From positions 62,001 to 126,000 of the forward strand of contig NZ_JACHHG010000005.1 of assembly GCF_014202645.1 (NCBI RefSeq): a stretch of 64,000 bases of DNA, in the 5' to 3' direction. The position numbers and the translations under genes were made by a program. Of the stretch, positions 8,287-17,037 are shown one piece after another. The stretch comes from Deinobacterium chartae. Lineage in GTDB: Bacteria > Deinococcota > Deinococci > Deinococcales > Deinococcaceae. Each line of letters starts with the position of its first letter. The first letter of the stretch is position 1. The notes below the pieces were generated by a model. That model searched no databases. It was not told the origin of the DNA and worked only from the letters and a program-made list of their open reading frames with translations.

Positions 8287-8934
8287 ATGATTCGTGTGCT
8301 GCTGGTCGACGACCACGCCCTGTTCCGCCAGGGCATGAAGAGCCTGCTCGAAAACGAGGGCGACATCCGCGTGATCGGTGAGGCCGCCAGCGGACGTGAG
8401 GCCATCCGTTTTGCCGCCGAGACCAAACCGGACGTCATCTTGATGGACATTCAGATGCCCGAGCTCGACGGCGTCAAAGCCTGCCAGAGCATCCTCGAGA
8501 TCAACCCTGCGGCGCGGGTCATCATGATCACCATGTACCGTCAGGACTCGTACGTGTTCGAGGCGGTCAAGGCCGGGGCACGCGGCTACGTGCTCAAGGA
8601 TGCCGACGCCTCGACCCTGATCGACGCGATCCGCCGGGTGGCCGAAGGCGAGGCACTGCTGGAGCCGGACCTCGCCCAGAGCGTGCTCGATGACTTCCGC
8701 GAGAAGCGCGAGGTGCTGCCCAGCGAGAAGCACAACGACCTCAACGAGCGCGAGACCACGATCCTGCGCCTGCTGGCCCAGGGCCACTCCAATCAGGAAA
8801 TCGCGCTCAAACTCGACATTTCCGAGAAAACCGTGCGCAACCGCCTGTCGGAGATCTTCGCCAAGCTGCAGCTCAACAACCGCACGCAAGCCGCGCTCTA
8901 CGCCATCCGAGAAGGCATCGCGAACCTCGAGTAA
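8287..8934 (+). CDS. NarL/FixJ-family response regulator
   Basis: This 215-residue regulator has an N-terminal receiver (residues 1-120) with the acidic pair DD8-9, phospho-acceptor D54 in [12 protein letters not shown] in MITMY and the conserved Lys in VLKDAD. The C-terminal LuxR-type helix-turn-helix starts at [15 protein letters not shown] and contains [17 protein letters not shown]. Phosphorylation would control DNA binding. No sensor kinase lies beside it, so it is an orphan here. It diverges from the CvpA-like gene and is closed by a strong hairpin downstream. Confidence 0.93.
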   Translation: MIRVLLVDDHALFRQGMKSLLENEGDIRVIGEAASGREAIRFAAETKPDVILMDIQMPELDGVKACQSILEINPAARVIMITMYRQDSYVFEAVKAGARGYVLKDADASTLIDAIRRVAEGEALLEPDLAQSVLDDFREKREVLPSEKHNDLNERETTILRLLAQGHSNQEIALKLDISEKTVRNRLSEIFAKLQLNNRTQAALYAIREGIANLE

Positions 8935-8950
8935 CACCCGCCCTGCCCCA

Positions 8951-8985
8951 GGCTAAAACCGGACTCCGGCCCCCCGGTTTTAGCC
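8951..8985. terminator. Bidirectional hairpin after the NarL-type regulator
   Basis: GGCTAAAACCGG (8951-8962) pairs perfectly with CCGGTTTTAGCC (8974-8985) around an 11-base loop. The A/T-rich middle of the stem supplies the weak pairs; there is no long T-run. Confidence 0.65.
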
Positions 8986-9021
8986 CTTCACCCGGATCCT
9001 GTCCCCACCCGAAAGCTGTTC

Positions 9022-9288
9022 ATGAAAACTGCACGATCTGCCCGCCCTGCCCCCAAGCCTGCCTCCAAGCCCGCCGCCGAGCGCACTTACGCCGCCGGGT
9101 GCGGACGCACCTGGAGCTTCCAGGCCAGCGACCCCGACTTGGCCTACACCGCGCTCGAGTTTCCCGAGTGCCCCACCTGCATGCACCGCGTCGAACCCGA
9201 AGGGGCCGCGCCCTTTTGCACCCTGCGCCCCCAGGGCACCCCGAACCCCTTCGCGGCCCTGGCCGCCCTGAACCTGCCCGACGAGTAA
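9022..9288 (+). CDS. Hypothetical small cysteine-containing protein
   Basis: This 88-residue protein has an Ala/Pro/Lys-rich first 25 residues, then YAAGCGRTWSF, a CPTCMHR motif and a last Cys in FCTLRP. The four cysteines could bind one zinc ion, but no family is recognised. Its stop lies 19 bases before the beta-lactamase-like start. The coding choice is supported by the third-position GC bias and by a -10 box for the next gene right after the stop. No good ribosome site is visible before ATG 9022. Confidence 0.55.
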   Translation: MKTARSARPAPKPASKPAAERTYAAGCGRTWSFQASDPDLAYTALEFPECPTCMHRVEPEGAAPFCTLRPQGTPNPFAALAALNLPDE

Positions 9289-9295
9289 GACAGGT

Positions 9296-9301
9296 TACAC
9301 T
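9296..9301 (+). promoter_or_regulatory. -10 box for leaderless serine hydrolase gene
   Basis: TACACT is followed by exactly 6 bases and ATG 9308, without a Shine-Dalgarno site. Confidence 0.55.
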
Positions 9302-9307
9302 GTCCTC

Positions 9308-10171
9308 ATGGACTCCCTAACCCAGGCTGACCGGGATTTCCGCACGACCCTGGAACAGATCCGCGCGCGCTTCGAAGGCGAACTGGCCCTCTCGGTACGC
9401 GACCTCGAGGGCAACGTGCTGTACGAGCACCTGGCCGACGAGCCCTTCCCGGCGGCCAGCGTCATCAAACTGCCGATCCTGCTCTCGGCCCTCGAGGCTG
9501 CCCAGCAGGGCGAATTCAGCCTGGACGCCCGCTACACCCTGCGCCCCGAGGACCAGGTTCCGGGTGCGGGCGTCCTGCACGAGCTCGGCGCGGGCCTGCA
9601 GCCCTCGCTGCGCGACCTGCTGGCCCTGATGATCATCGTCAGCGACAACACCGCCACCAACATGGTGATCGACCTGATCGGCCAAGACCGCGTCAACGCC
9701 TTTCTCGAGACGCACGGCTGCAACGCCTCGAGGCTGATCGGCAAGCTGCAGCTCCCGCCGGAGAAGCAAAACCCCGAGCAGCGCGCCGGGCGGCGCAACT
9801 TCGTGTCGGCCTCGGACATGACCCGCCTGCTGGTGGCCCTCGAGGGGGGGCGGTTGCTCGACGAAGCCCACACGGCGCTGGCCATCGACATCCTGGCACG
9901 TCAGCAGTTCAAGGACATCATCGGCCGGGTGCTGCCACACGACGAGAACGGTGAGCTGATGGTCCGGGTGGCTTCCAAGAGCGGCGTGATCTGGGGAACC
10001 CGCAACGACGTGGGGCTGGTGTGGAGCCGGCGGCCCTACGCGGTGGCCCTCCTCAGCCGCGGTGGACACGACCGCCGGGAACATCCCGAAAACGCCATCT
10101 TGCTCGTTCAGGCGCAGGTGGCGCGGGCGGTATGGGAGCGTTTCGGGGACCCGCTGCGGGGCCGGGACTAA
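9308..10171 (+). CDS. Class A beta-lactamase-like serine hydrolase
   Basis: This 287-residue protein has the three active-site boxes of the penicillin-recognising fold: S51-V-I-K54, S112-D-N114 and K224-S-G226. The region that should hold the omega loop (E-x-x-L-N) reads PPEKQNPEQRAGRRNF, and no canonical deacylating Glu with Leu-Asn is seen. There is also no signal peptide, so the product should be cytoplasmic. It is therefore better named a beta-lactamase-like serine hydrolase than a resistance enzyme. The start is leaderless-type. Confidence 0.8.
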   Translation: MDSLTQADRDFRTTLEQIRARFEGELALSVRDLEGNVLYEHLADEPFPAASVIKLPILLSALEAAQQGEFSLDARYTLRPEDQVPGAGVLHELGAGLQPSLRDLLALMIIVSDNTATNMVIDLIGQDRVNAFLETHGCNASRLIGKLQLPPEKQNPEQRAGRRNFVSASDMTRLLVALEGGRLLDEAHTALAIDILARQQFKDIIGRVLPHDENGELMVRVASKSGVIWGTRNDVGLVWSRRPYAVALLSRGGHDRREHPENAILLVQAQVARAVWERFGDPLRGRD

Positions 10172-10376
10172 CGTCCCGACCGCAGGGCACGGAGACGTGC
10201 CTAAAATATCTTTGAGAAACTGCGTCTCGGAAACGCTGCAGGCGGGGCCCGGGCAGGCTAAGGAAACCGGAAGCCCGGGGTAAATTCGGGCCGTGAGCAG
10301 GTGTTATGCTGTAGTTTGACCGCGCCTGTCGCGTACCGTGAAGTCGGGGATTCTCAGTCAGGTCAAAGGATGGTAC

Positions 10377-11237
10377 ATGGAACGTAACGACGCAACGATA
10401 CCGATGGTGTCCATCGTCATCGCCGCTATCTTCTGGGTGCTGCTGCTGTTCTTGTTCTCCACCGAGATCAAGGCGCACGAGGCCACCAAGGAGGCTCCCG
10501 CGCAGGAGACGGCGGCGGCCGGCAACAGCTGGCAGACCGAGGGCAAGGCGATCTTCGAGGCAAACTGCCAGAGCTGCCACGGCGCTCAGGGCGAAGGGGC
10601 CGTGGGCCCCAAGCTGGCCGGTGCCCAACTGGTGCTCGAGCAGCCCGAAGTGGTGGTGCAGTACATCCAGAAGGGTAAGGGCATCATGCCGGCCTTTCCT
10701 CAGCTGAGCGACGCACAGGTGATCGACGTGGTGAACTACGTGCGTAACAGCTGGGGCAACAAGGCCGAGCTCCTCGACGCTTCCTTCCTGGCGGCGCAGA
10801 GCGCCGACGCCGACAAGGCCGCGCTGCTGAACCGCTCGAAGTTCGTCCCCGAGCACATCGCGCTGCCCGAGATCTTCTTGGCGACTTTCGTGATGCTGCT
10901 GCTCACCTACGGCATCATCGGCCTGTACAGCGTGTGGGCCGAGGGCGAAACGCTGACCCCCGGCATTCACAAGGTGCGCAGCACCCCGCTGGCGATGTGG
11001 GGCATCCTGCTCTCGATGGCCGGCGCCCTGTTCTTCACGGTGCTGTTCCTGCGGCAGATCGTGCTGGGCCTCAACGGCATGAACGCCGAGGAACCGCCGC
11101 CGATCGCCGTGACCAGTGAAGGCTTCTACGTTGCCATGGTTTTCCTGTTGCTGACCGTCGCCCTGGGCCTGTACAAGAAGTTCTTCATGGACGGCGAGGC
11201 CGTCGTCGAGGATGCCAGCGGCGAGTTCCCCTGGTAA
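10377..11237 (+). CDS. Cytochrome bc complex cytochrome c subunit with C-terminal membrane domain
   Basis: This 286-residue protein has an N-terminal membrane anchor (residues about 10-28), a mono-heme cytochrome c domain (C64-Q-S-C67-H68, likely axial M104 in GIMPAF), and three further membrane segments (about 163-186, 205-226, 250-268). It should carry electrons from the Rieske protein to a soluble carrier or terminal oxidase. In Thermus the equivalent operon (fbcCDFB, from memory) has a separate small membrane subunit after the cytochrome c, and the C-terminal part here may be that subunit fused on. ATG 10377 follows AAAGGA by 6 bases. First gene of the bc operon. Confidence 0.88.
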   Translation: MERNDATIPMVSIVIAAIFWVLLLFLFSTEIKAHEATKEAPAQETAAAGNSWQTEGKAIFEANCQSCHGAQGEGAVGPKLAGAQLVLEQPEVVVQYIQKGKGIMPAFPQLSDAQVIDVVNYVRNSWGNKAELLDASFLAAQSADADKAALLNRSKFVPEHIALPEIFLATFVMLLLTYGIIGLYSVWAEGETLTPGIHKVRSTPLAMWGILLSMAGALFFTVLFLRQIVLGLNGMNAEEPPPIAVTSEGFYVAMVFLLLTVALGLYKKFFMDGEAVVEDASGEFPW

Positions 11238-11250
11238 ACGAGGTATCCGA

Positions 11251-11844
11251 ATGACCAAGATCAAACGAACCGATCCGGAAATTTCCCGGCGCAAGTTCAT
11301 CACCGGGGCCCTGATCACCACCGGCGCGGTGAGCGGCGTGGGCATGCTGTCGGTGCTGGGCACCCTGCGTCCGGCGAACCGTATCACCCCCGACAAGGAA
11401 CCCCCGGCCGAGGGCGACATCCTGGTGTACGCCGAAGGCGACAAGGCCGGGCAGCCGGTCAAGGTCTCCGACCTGGACGAGTCCCCCACCCGCGTCTACC
11501 CCAAGGCGGGCGACGTGGTCAAAAACGGCGACCCGAACAACCTGCTGCTGCTGATGCGGTTCCCGCAGGGCGAGCTCAAGGAGCCGACCGAGCTCGATGC
11601 CACGGTTCAGGGCACGGTCGTGGCCTACAGCGCCATCTGCACGCACCTGGGCTGCCAGGTCAACTACAAGGATTCGGACGGCACGCTGCTGTGCCCCTGC
11701 CACTCCGGCAACTACGATCCGAAAGAGGGCTGCAAGGTGATCGGTGGTCCGCCGCCGCGCCCGCTGCCCCAGCTGCCGATCAAGCTCGAGGGCGATCAGA
11801 TCATCGCGTCTGGCGAGTTCCTGGGCGAGCCCTACACGGGCTAA
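11251..11844 (+). CDS. Rieske iron-sulfur subunit of the cytochrome bc complex
   Basis: This 197-residue protein begins with a Tat-like SRRKF motif and one hydrophobic anchor (residues 17-38). The Rieske [2Fe-2S] ligands are C130 and H132 in CTHLGC and C148 and H151 in CPCHSG; C135 and C150 form the usual disulfide. It accepts electrons from quinol at the cytochrome b site and passes them to the cytochrome c subunit. It sits 13 bases after the cytochrome c gene, with GAGGT before the ATG. Tat export as a folded holoprotein is expected. Confidence 0.95.
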   Translation: MTKIKRTDPEISRRKFITGALITTGAVSGVGMLSVLGTLRPANRITPDKEPPAEGDILVYAEGDKAGQPVKVSDLDESPTRVYPKAGDVVKNGDPNNLLLLMRFPQGELKEPTELDATVQGTVVAYSAICTHLGCQVNYKDSDGTLLCPCHSGNYDPKEGCKVIGGPPPRPLPQLPIKLEGDQIIASGEFLGEPYTG

Positions 11845-11856
11845 GGGAGAGCGTAA

Positions 11857-13143
11857 ATGAACCAGTGGCTTGACGAACGTCTCCACATCAGCCGCCTGAA
11901 CGATAAGTTCCTGCGCAAGGCCTTCCCGGTCCACCACTCGTTTTTCCTGGGTGAGATCACGCTCTTTAGCCTGATCATCCTGATTCTCTCGGGCATTTTG
12001 CTGACCTTTGCCTACGAGCCCAGCAACCAGCTGGTGGGCGAGGACCAGATCCCGGCCGCCTACGCCTCGGTCCTGAAGATCAACGCCATGCCCTTCGGTG
12101 ACATGCTGCGTCGCATCCACCACTGGACCGCCAACATCATGGTCGGCGCGGCCGTGGTGCACATGTTCCGCATCTACTTCTCGGGTGCCTTCAAGAAGCC
12201 CCGCGAGATCAACTGGTGGATCGGCGTGCTGCTGCTGGTGTTCACCATCATCACCGCCGTAACCGGCTACAGCCTGCCCTACGACAACTACGCCTTTACC
12301 ACCCTGAAGGTCATCAGCGGCATCCTGGCCTCGCTGCCCTGGATCGGTGAGTGGGCCGCGCAGGCCGCCTTCGCGGGCAAGTTCCCTGGTCCCGGCCTGA
12401 TCCCGCGCATGTACGGCTACCACATCATGCTGCTCCCGGCGATCCTGCTGGCGACTACCGCCGTGCACATGCTGATCATGATCAAGCAAAAGCACACCCA
12501 GCCCGGCTACGCCAAGAAGATCGCCTACAAGAAGATCGTCGGTGTGCCGCTGCTGACCCAGCAGACCATCTTGATGGGCATGCTGTTCACCCTGCTGCTG
12601 GGCGTGATCCTGCTGTTCAGCGCCTTTATCCCGGTGCACCCGGTCGAGTTCTACGGCCCCCCGTCGAACAACACCCCGCCCATCAAACCCGACTGGTACC
12701 TGCTGTGGGTCTTCGGCATCCTGGCGATCGTCCCGGCCACCTGGGAGTTCCACCTGCTGGGCGGTACATTCAACGCGGAGTTCATCGGCGGCATCCTGAT
12801 CCCGACGCTGTTCATCGTGCTGCTGTTCGCTGTCCCCATGCTCGACCGCTCGAAGGAGAACGCCTACTACGCCGAGTCGCCCACCGAGCATCCCAAGCGC
12901 CTCGCCTGGGGGATCGCGGTTATCGCGCTCCTGATCGTGTGGTCGTTTGCCGGGTACAAGCCCGAACTCATCACCTCGGGCATCCTGACCAACTCGAACG
13001 CCAACGGCGTACTGTGGACCCTGACCTTCGTGGTTCCGATCGTGTCGTACTTTGCGACGCTGGGCATCGTGCGCGGCATCAAGCGCCTGCGCGAGCTCGA
13101 CGAGATCGAAGACCGCGAGTTCCAGGCCTCCGCCGACGACTGA
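11857..13143 (+). CDS. Cytochrome b subunit of the bc complex
   Basis: This 428-residue protein has about eight or nine membrane segments. The paired heme histidines are in [19 protein letters not shown] and in [10 protein letters not shown] with TTAVHML. The quinol-oxidation motif appears as KPDWYLLW (PEWY in most homologues). It is a full-length cytochrome b with both the b6-like N-terminal and subunit IV-like C-terminal parts in one chain. It follows the Rieske gene by 12 bases and ends the operon at a strong terminator. Confidence 0.95.
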   Translation: MNQWLDERLHISRLNDKFLRKAFPVHHSFFLGEITLFSLIILILSGILLTFAYEPSNQLVGEDQIPAAYASVLKINAMPFGDMLRRIHHWTANIMVGAAVVHMFRIYFSGAFKKPREINWWIGVLLLVFTIITAVTGYSLPYDNYAFTTLKVISGILASLPWIGEWAAQAAFAGKFPGPGLIPRMYGYHIMLLPAILLATTAVHMLIMIKQKHTQPGYAKKIAYKKIVGVPLLTQQTILMGMLFTLLLGVILLFSAFIPVHPVEFYGPPSNNTPPIKPDWYLLWVFGILAIVPATWEFHLLGGTFNAEFIGGILIPTLFIVLLFAVPMLDRSKENAYYAESPTEHPKRLAWGIAVIALLIVWSFAGYKPELITSGILTNSNANGVLWTLTFVVPIVSYFATLGIVRGIKRLRELDEIEDREFQASADD

Positions 13144-13157
13144 GCCCTCCTGCTTTG

Positions 13158-13186
13158 GCCGCCGCCCGCGTGGGCGGCGGCTTTTT
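13158..13186 (+). terminator. Intrinsic terminator of the bc operon
   Basis: GCCGCCGCCC (13158-13167) and GGGCGGCGGC (13172-13181) form a 10-bp stem with a GCGT loop, followed by five T's. Confidence 0.9.
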
Positions 13187-13241
13187 CATTGTCCGGCTCA
13201 GCTTTCTATGCGCTCTGTCATATGCACAATCCGATTTCAGG

Positions 13242-13247
13242 TATAAG
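13242..13247 (+). promoter_or_regulatory. -10 box for leaderless GDSL hydrolase gene
   Basis: TATAAG (5 of 6 to consensus) is followed by 6 bases and ATG 13254. No clear -35 box is seen. Confidence 0.45.
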
Positions 13248-13253
13248 AAGACC

Positions 13254-14333
13254 ATGACCATGCAGCGCTTCTTGCTCGGGCTCTCCCTGTCCCTGCTTAC
13301 CCAATCCTGTGCCCAGACTCCCGCCCAGGCACCTCAGTCGAGCGTCCTCGAGCGCTACGTGGCCCTGGGAGACTCGATCACGGCCGGCTACCAGTCGGGC
13401 GGCCTCGAGGCCGAAGGTCAGCGGTCGGCCTATCCGCTGCTGCTGGGCGAGTTGGCCGGGAAACCGCTCGCTGGCCCTATCGGCAAGGGGCCCGGCTGCC
13501 CTCCCCCGCTGAACGGCGAGGCCACAGCCGAGTCGTGCGTGCGCGCCGATCCCCAGGCCGAGAACCGCAACTTCGCCGTACCGGGCGCGCGCGTCGAGGA
13601 GCTGACCGTCAAGAGCGCTGCCAACGTGCAGGGCGAGGGCACCCGGGCCCTGTACAACCTGATCCTGGGCCCCAACGACACCCAGGTAAGCGCCGCCCTC
13701 AAGGCCAAGCCCAGCCTGATCAGCGTGTGGATCGGTTCGAATAACGTGCTGGCCGCCGCGCTCAACGGCAACCCGGCCCAGGCGACCCCGGTTGCCACCT
13801 TCGAAAACGAGTATGCCCGGCTGCTCGACGCGCTGAAGCCCTCGGGAGCCAAGATCGTGCTGCTGACCGTCCCGGACGTCTCGCAGATCCCCGCCCTGAT
13901 CTCCGGAAAGTTCCTGGCCCAGTACGGCCTGGCCGACAACACCTGCGCGGCCAGCGAGGCCCGCATCTCGGCCCAGTACGTCCTGCCCCAAGTCACCGCC
14001 TGGCTGAGCGGCGGCAGCTTCACGCCCCTGAGCTGCACCGAAGCATACGCCCTGACCCCTCAGGAGGCCGCGCAGTTCAAGACGATCGTCGACGGTTACA
14101 ACGCCTCGATCCGCAGCCTTGCCCAGGCGCGCGGGCACCTGGTCTTCGACGTGGCCCCCCTGCTGAACGAACTGGACAAGCCCAACCCCAACCTGCAGGA
14201 CTTCAGCCGACTGTTCGGCGAGGACTTCTCGCTCGACGGCGTGCACCCCTCCTCGAGCGCGCACACCAAGCTGGCCGCCGCCCTGGCCCGGTTCCTGAAC
14301 ACCCACCTCGAGGCGGGCATTGCGGTTCGCTGA
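13254..14333 (+). CDS. Secreted SGNH/GDSL-type esterase
   Basis: This protein of about 359 residues has a signal peptide ending at SLLTQSC; the cysteine could be lipidated although the lipobox (T-Q-S-C) is not ideal. The SGNH hydrolase blocks are block I ALGDSITAGY with the nucleophilic Ser, block III WIGSNN, and block V DGVHP with the catalytic Asp and His. Such enzymes cleave ester bonds of lipids, acyl-thioesters or sugars; the substrate is unknown. ATG 13254 is preferred over the second ATG two codons later because of the -10 spacing. The 3' end overlaps the next small gene by 14 bases. Confidence 0.88.
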   Translation: MTMQRFLLGLSLSLLTQSCAQTPAQAPQSSVLERYVALGDSITAGYQSGGLEAEGQRSAYPLLLGELAGKPLAGPIGKGPGCPPPLNGEATAESCVRADPQAENRNFAVPGARVEELTVKSAANVQGEGTRALYNLILGPNDTQVSAALKAKPSLISVWIGSNNVLAAALNGNPAQATPVATFENEYARLLDALKPSGAKIVLLTVPDVSQIPALISGKFLAQYGLADNTCAASEARISAQYVLPQVTAWLSGGSFTPLSCTEAYALTPQEAAQFKTIVDGYNASIRSLAQARGHLVFDVAPLLNELDKPNPNLQDFSRLFGEDFSLDGVHPSSSAHTKLAAALARFLNTHLEAGIAVR

Positions 14334-14523
14334 GGATCCGCTGCTGCGCGAGCTGGCCCAGCAGGCCCGTGAACTGGGCCTGAGCCCCGAGGAGGACACC
14401 TGGCCTGCCGACGCCGCTCACGCGCTGCTGCGCAGCCTGCTCGAGGGCCTGGTGGCCCGGGGGCTGCTCGAGGGGCCCCTCGAGGTGGGGTGTTACGCGG
14501 CGCGGCGCAGCGCGGAGAACTGA
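14320..14523 (+). CDS. Hypothetical 67-residue protein, TTG start
   Basis: The frame opens with TTG 14320, inside the end of the esterase gene; CGAGG lies 7 bases before it. The product is acidic and helical, with DPLLRELAQQARELG, then ALLRSLLEGLVARGLLEG. It has no signal peptide or known motif. The strong terminator 20 bases after its stop and the absence of another gene in this interval favour a real gene, probably co-transcribed with the esterase. It could also be a chance open frame. Confidence 0.5.
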   Translation: MRFAEDPLLRELAQQARELGLSPEEDTWPADAAHALLRSLLEGLVARGLLEGPLEVGCYAARRSAEN

Positions 14524-14542
14524 GCGCGGAGCGCCCAAAACA

Positions 14543-14577
14543 CGAACAGAGGGAGGGCAAAGCCCTCCCTCTGTTCG
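14543..14577. terminator. Bidirectional terminator between small gene and peptide-binding protein
   Basis: A perfect 16-bp stem (14543-14558 with 14562-14577) has an AAA loop and is flanked by AAAA on the left and TTT on the right. It can end transcripts from both converging units. Confidence 0.88.
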
Positions 14578-14598
14578 TTTACCGGGTGCCGGGAAAGC

Positions 14599-16122
14599 TT
14601 ACTTGTCGATCCAGACGGTGCGCAGGCCCAGGTACGAGGTGTTGGCGAAGTGCTCGTAGCCCTTGATGTTGCGGCGGTGCGCTTCGTACTGGGTGCTGCT
14701 GTACAGGTACACCATGGGGCTCAGTTCCACCAGGCGCTTCTGCACCTTCTGGTAGATGCTCTTGCGCGCGCTGGCTCCCGAGGTGGCGCGGGCCTGTTCG
14801 AGCAGGTCGTCGATCTGCTTGTCGGCGAAATTGATCAGGTTGCCGCCGCTGTCGCTCTTGAAGGGGGTGTACAGGTAATCATCCGGGTCGCCCTGGCCGG
14901 ACTCACCGAGAATGGTGGCATCGTAGTCCTTCTTGAGGATCGAAGGCAGGTACACGCTCCACTCCTCGGCGATGATGTTGACCTTGATGCCCAGCGGTGC
15001 CAGCTGTGCCTGGATGATCTCGGCGGGGGTGCGCAGGAAGTCGTAGGTCGAGGTGACCTTGAGGTTCATCTGGAAGCCGTTGGGGTAACCGGCCTCGCGC
15101 AGCAGCGCCCGCGCCCGCTCGAGGTTGGGCTTGCCGTAGCTGGCGTCGGGTGCGGCGTAGTAGTGCCCCTTGGGCAGCACGGTACCGGGCGAGGCGATGC
15201 CGCCGCTGCCCAGCAGGGCGACGTCCACGATCTCCTGGTTGTTGATGGCATAGGCGATCGCGCGGCGCACGCGGGCGTCGCTGAACGGCTTGACCTTGGC
15301 ATTGAAAAACAGCGAGCGGTAGTTCGCACTCGGGCCGCCCGAGACCACCACGTCCTTGTTACCCTGCAGCGTCTTGATGTCGGTAGCGGGCACGTACTCG
15401 ACCCAGTCGACGTTGCCGGTGCGGATGGCGGTCACGCGGGCGGTGGCGTCGGGCAGGTACGAGTAGGTGATGCCGTCAAGGTAAGGGAGCTTGTTCCCCT
15501 TGGCATCCTTGCCCCAGAAGTTCGGGTTCTTCTTGAGCACCATGCGGGTCTGCGGCAGGTACTCCACGAACTGGAACGGACCCGTGCCCACCGGCTTGGT
15601 GTTGAGGGTGGCGGTGGCCTCCTTGGGCACGATCACGTTCAGGCTGAAAGCCAGCTTGGACAGCAGCGGCGAGAACGGCTTCTCGAGGGTGAAGACCACG
15701 GTGTTGGGGCTGGTGGCCCGCACCGACTTGACCACCTCGAAGTCCCCGCTGCGCGGCGACTTGGTCTTGGGGTCCTTGATGCGCTCGATCGAGTACACCA
15801 CGTCCGAGGCGGTCAGGGCGCGGCCGTTGTGGAACTTGACCCCGCTGCGCAGCGTAAACGTCCAGGTCTTGCCGTCCTTGCTGGTGGTCCAGCGGCTGGC
15901 CAGCGAGGGCACGATCTTGCCCTCGGCGTCGAAGGCGACCAGGGTGTCGTACACGTTCTCGAGCTGGTTACGGGTGCTGGTGGCCTGGGTGACGTGAGGG
16001 TCAAGGCCCACCGGGTCCGTCTGCATGCCCGCACGCAGGACCCCTCCGTACTGTTGGGCGTCCGCGAGACTTCCGAGGGCGAGGGTGAGGGTGAGGGCAA
16101 CACCAAGAGCGACTTTCTTCAT
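14599..16122 (-). CDS. Peptide ABC transporter substrate-binding protein
   Basis: This 507-residue protein has a signal peptide (MKKVALGVALTLTLALGSLADA) and the family 5 solute-binding (DppA/OppA-like) fold. Recognisable stretches are GLDPHVTQA, the RWTTSKDGKTWTFTLR strand, FHNGRALTASDVVYS, and the RRAIAYAIN helix. It binds oligopeptides or a related solute outside the membrane for the permeases encoded upstream. AGGAGG lies 4 bases before the ATG. It is the last gene of a cupin-permease-permease-binding protein operon, and its mRNA ends at the shared terminator. The true ligand (peptide, nickel or opine) cannot be read from sequence. Confidence 0.9.
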   Translation of the reverse strand: MKKVALGVALTLTLALGSLADAQQYGGVLRAGMQTDPVGLDPHVTQATSTRNQLENVYDTLVAFDAEGKIVPSLASRWTTSKDGKTWTFTLRSGVKFHNGRALTASDVVYSIERIKDPKTKSPRSGDFEVVKSVRATSPNTVVFTLEKPFSPLLSKLAFSLNVIVPKEATATLNTKPVGTGPFQFVEYLPQTRMVLKKNPNFWGKDAKGNKLPYLDGITYSYLPDATARVTAIRTGNVDWVEYVPATDIKTLQGNKDVVVSGGPSANYRSLFFNAKVKPFSDARVRRAIAYAINNQEIVDVALLGSGGIASPGTVLPKGHYYAAPDASYGKPNLERARALLREAGYPNGFQMNLKVTSTYDFLRTPAEIIQAQLAPLGIKVNIIAEEWSVYLPSILKKDYDATILGESGQGDPDDYLYTPFKSDSGGNLINFADKQIDDLLEQARATSGASARKSIYQKVQKRLVELSPMVYLYSSTQYEAHRRNIKGYEHFANTSYLGLRTVWIDK

Positions 16123-16173
16123 ACTTCCTCCTGAAGGAACAAGGCAAGGCGAACGAGAGCGGGCGCGATCAGA

Positions 16174-17037
16174 TCAGGCATTGCGCAGGCGCGGGTCAAG
16201 CACGTCGCGCAGACCGTCTCCGAGCAGGTTGAACCCCAAGACCGTGATCATGATGGCCAGGCCGGGTCCGATCGAAACCCAGGGGTTGCTCTCGAGGAAC
16301 GGGCGACCGTCGGCGATCATCTGACCCCAGGCGGGCGCGGGCGGCTGGGTACCGAGGCCCAGGAAGGACAGCGCGGCCTCGGCGAGAATGGCGTAGGCGA
16401 GACGCAGCGTCACTTCGACCAGGATGGGGGCGGCGGCGTTGGGCAGCACGTGGCGCCACAGGATGCGTCCCGGCGTGGCTCCCAGCGCGGTGCTGGCCTC
16501 CACGAACATGGTGTCGCGCAGGCGGAGTACCGCCGCGCGCGTCACCCGGGCGAAGGGAGCGGCGTAAGCGATGGCGATGGCCAGGGTCAGGTTCCAGAAG
16601 CCGCCGCCCAGGAAGGCCAGCAGGGCGATGGCGAGCAAAATCGCCGGGAAGGCCAGCAAGATGTCGGTGAGGCGCATGATCACGGTGTCGAGCCAGCCCA
16701 GGAAAAAGCCGCTGAGCGCGCCGAGCACCCCGCCCAACAGCAGGGCCAGCCCGATCGAGAGCACCGAGACCGCCAGCGAGACCCGCGCGCCGAAAACCAC
16801 GCGCGAGAAGAGGTCGCGTCCGTACAGGTCGGTTCCCAGCAGGTGGCTAAAGCTGGGTCCTTGCATGCGGTCTACCGGTCGGTACGCCACCGGGTCGTAG
16901 GGCGCGACCCAGGGAGCGGCAACGGCGGCAATGACCACCAGCAGCACCAGCACCAGACCGACCATGGCACCGGGCGAGCGCACGAACAGCCGCAGCGAAC
17001 GCTGCGCGGGCGTGAGGGTTCGAACGGCGGCGGTCAT
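16174..17037 (-). CDS. Peptide ABC transporter permease, DppC-like
   Basis: This protein of about 287 residues has an N-terminal cytoplasmic stretch, a first membrane segment near residues 22-45, and five more after GTDLYGRDLFSRVVFGARVSL, the signature of DppC/OppC permeases. The EAA loop EASTALGATPGRILWRHVLPN contacts the ATPase, which is not encoded in this operon. The start was set at 17037 (MTAAVR), which overlaps the preceding permease stop by 4 bases (ATGA). It forms a heterodimeric channel with the DppB-like protein. Confidence 0.92.
   Translation of the reverse strand: MTAAVRTLTPAQRSLRLFVRSPGAMVGLVLVLLVVIAAVAAPWVAPYDPVAYRPVDRMQGPSFSHLLGTDLYGRDLFSRVVFGARVSLAVSVLSIGLALLLGGVLGALSGFFLGWLDTVIMRLTDILLAFPAILLAIALLAFLGGGFWNLTLAIAIAYAAPFARVTRAAVLRLRDTMFVEASTALGATPGRILWRHVLPNAAAPILVEVTLRLAYAILAEAALSFLGLGTQPPAPAWGQMIADGRPFLESNPWVSIGPGLAIMITVLGFNLLGDGLRDVLDPRLRNA

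Noticed and set aside
11185-12891. 568-residue minus-strand frame over the bc operon
   Set aside because: Low-complexity, Asp/Gln/His-rich antisense of cytochrome b and Rieske, which have full motifs on the plus strand.
16072-16104. GAGGGTGAGGG-type short repeat near 16080
   Set aside because: It is simply coding sequence for the Leu/Thr-rich signal peptide of the peptide-binding protein on the other strand.
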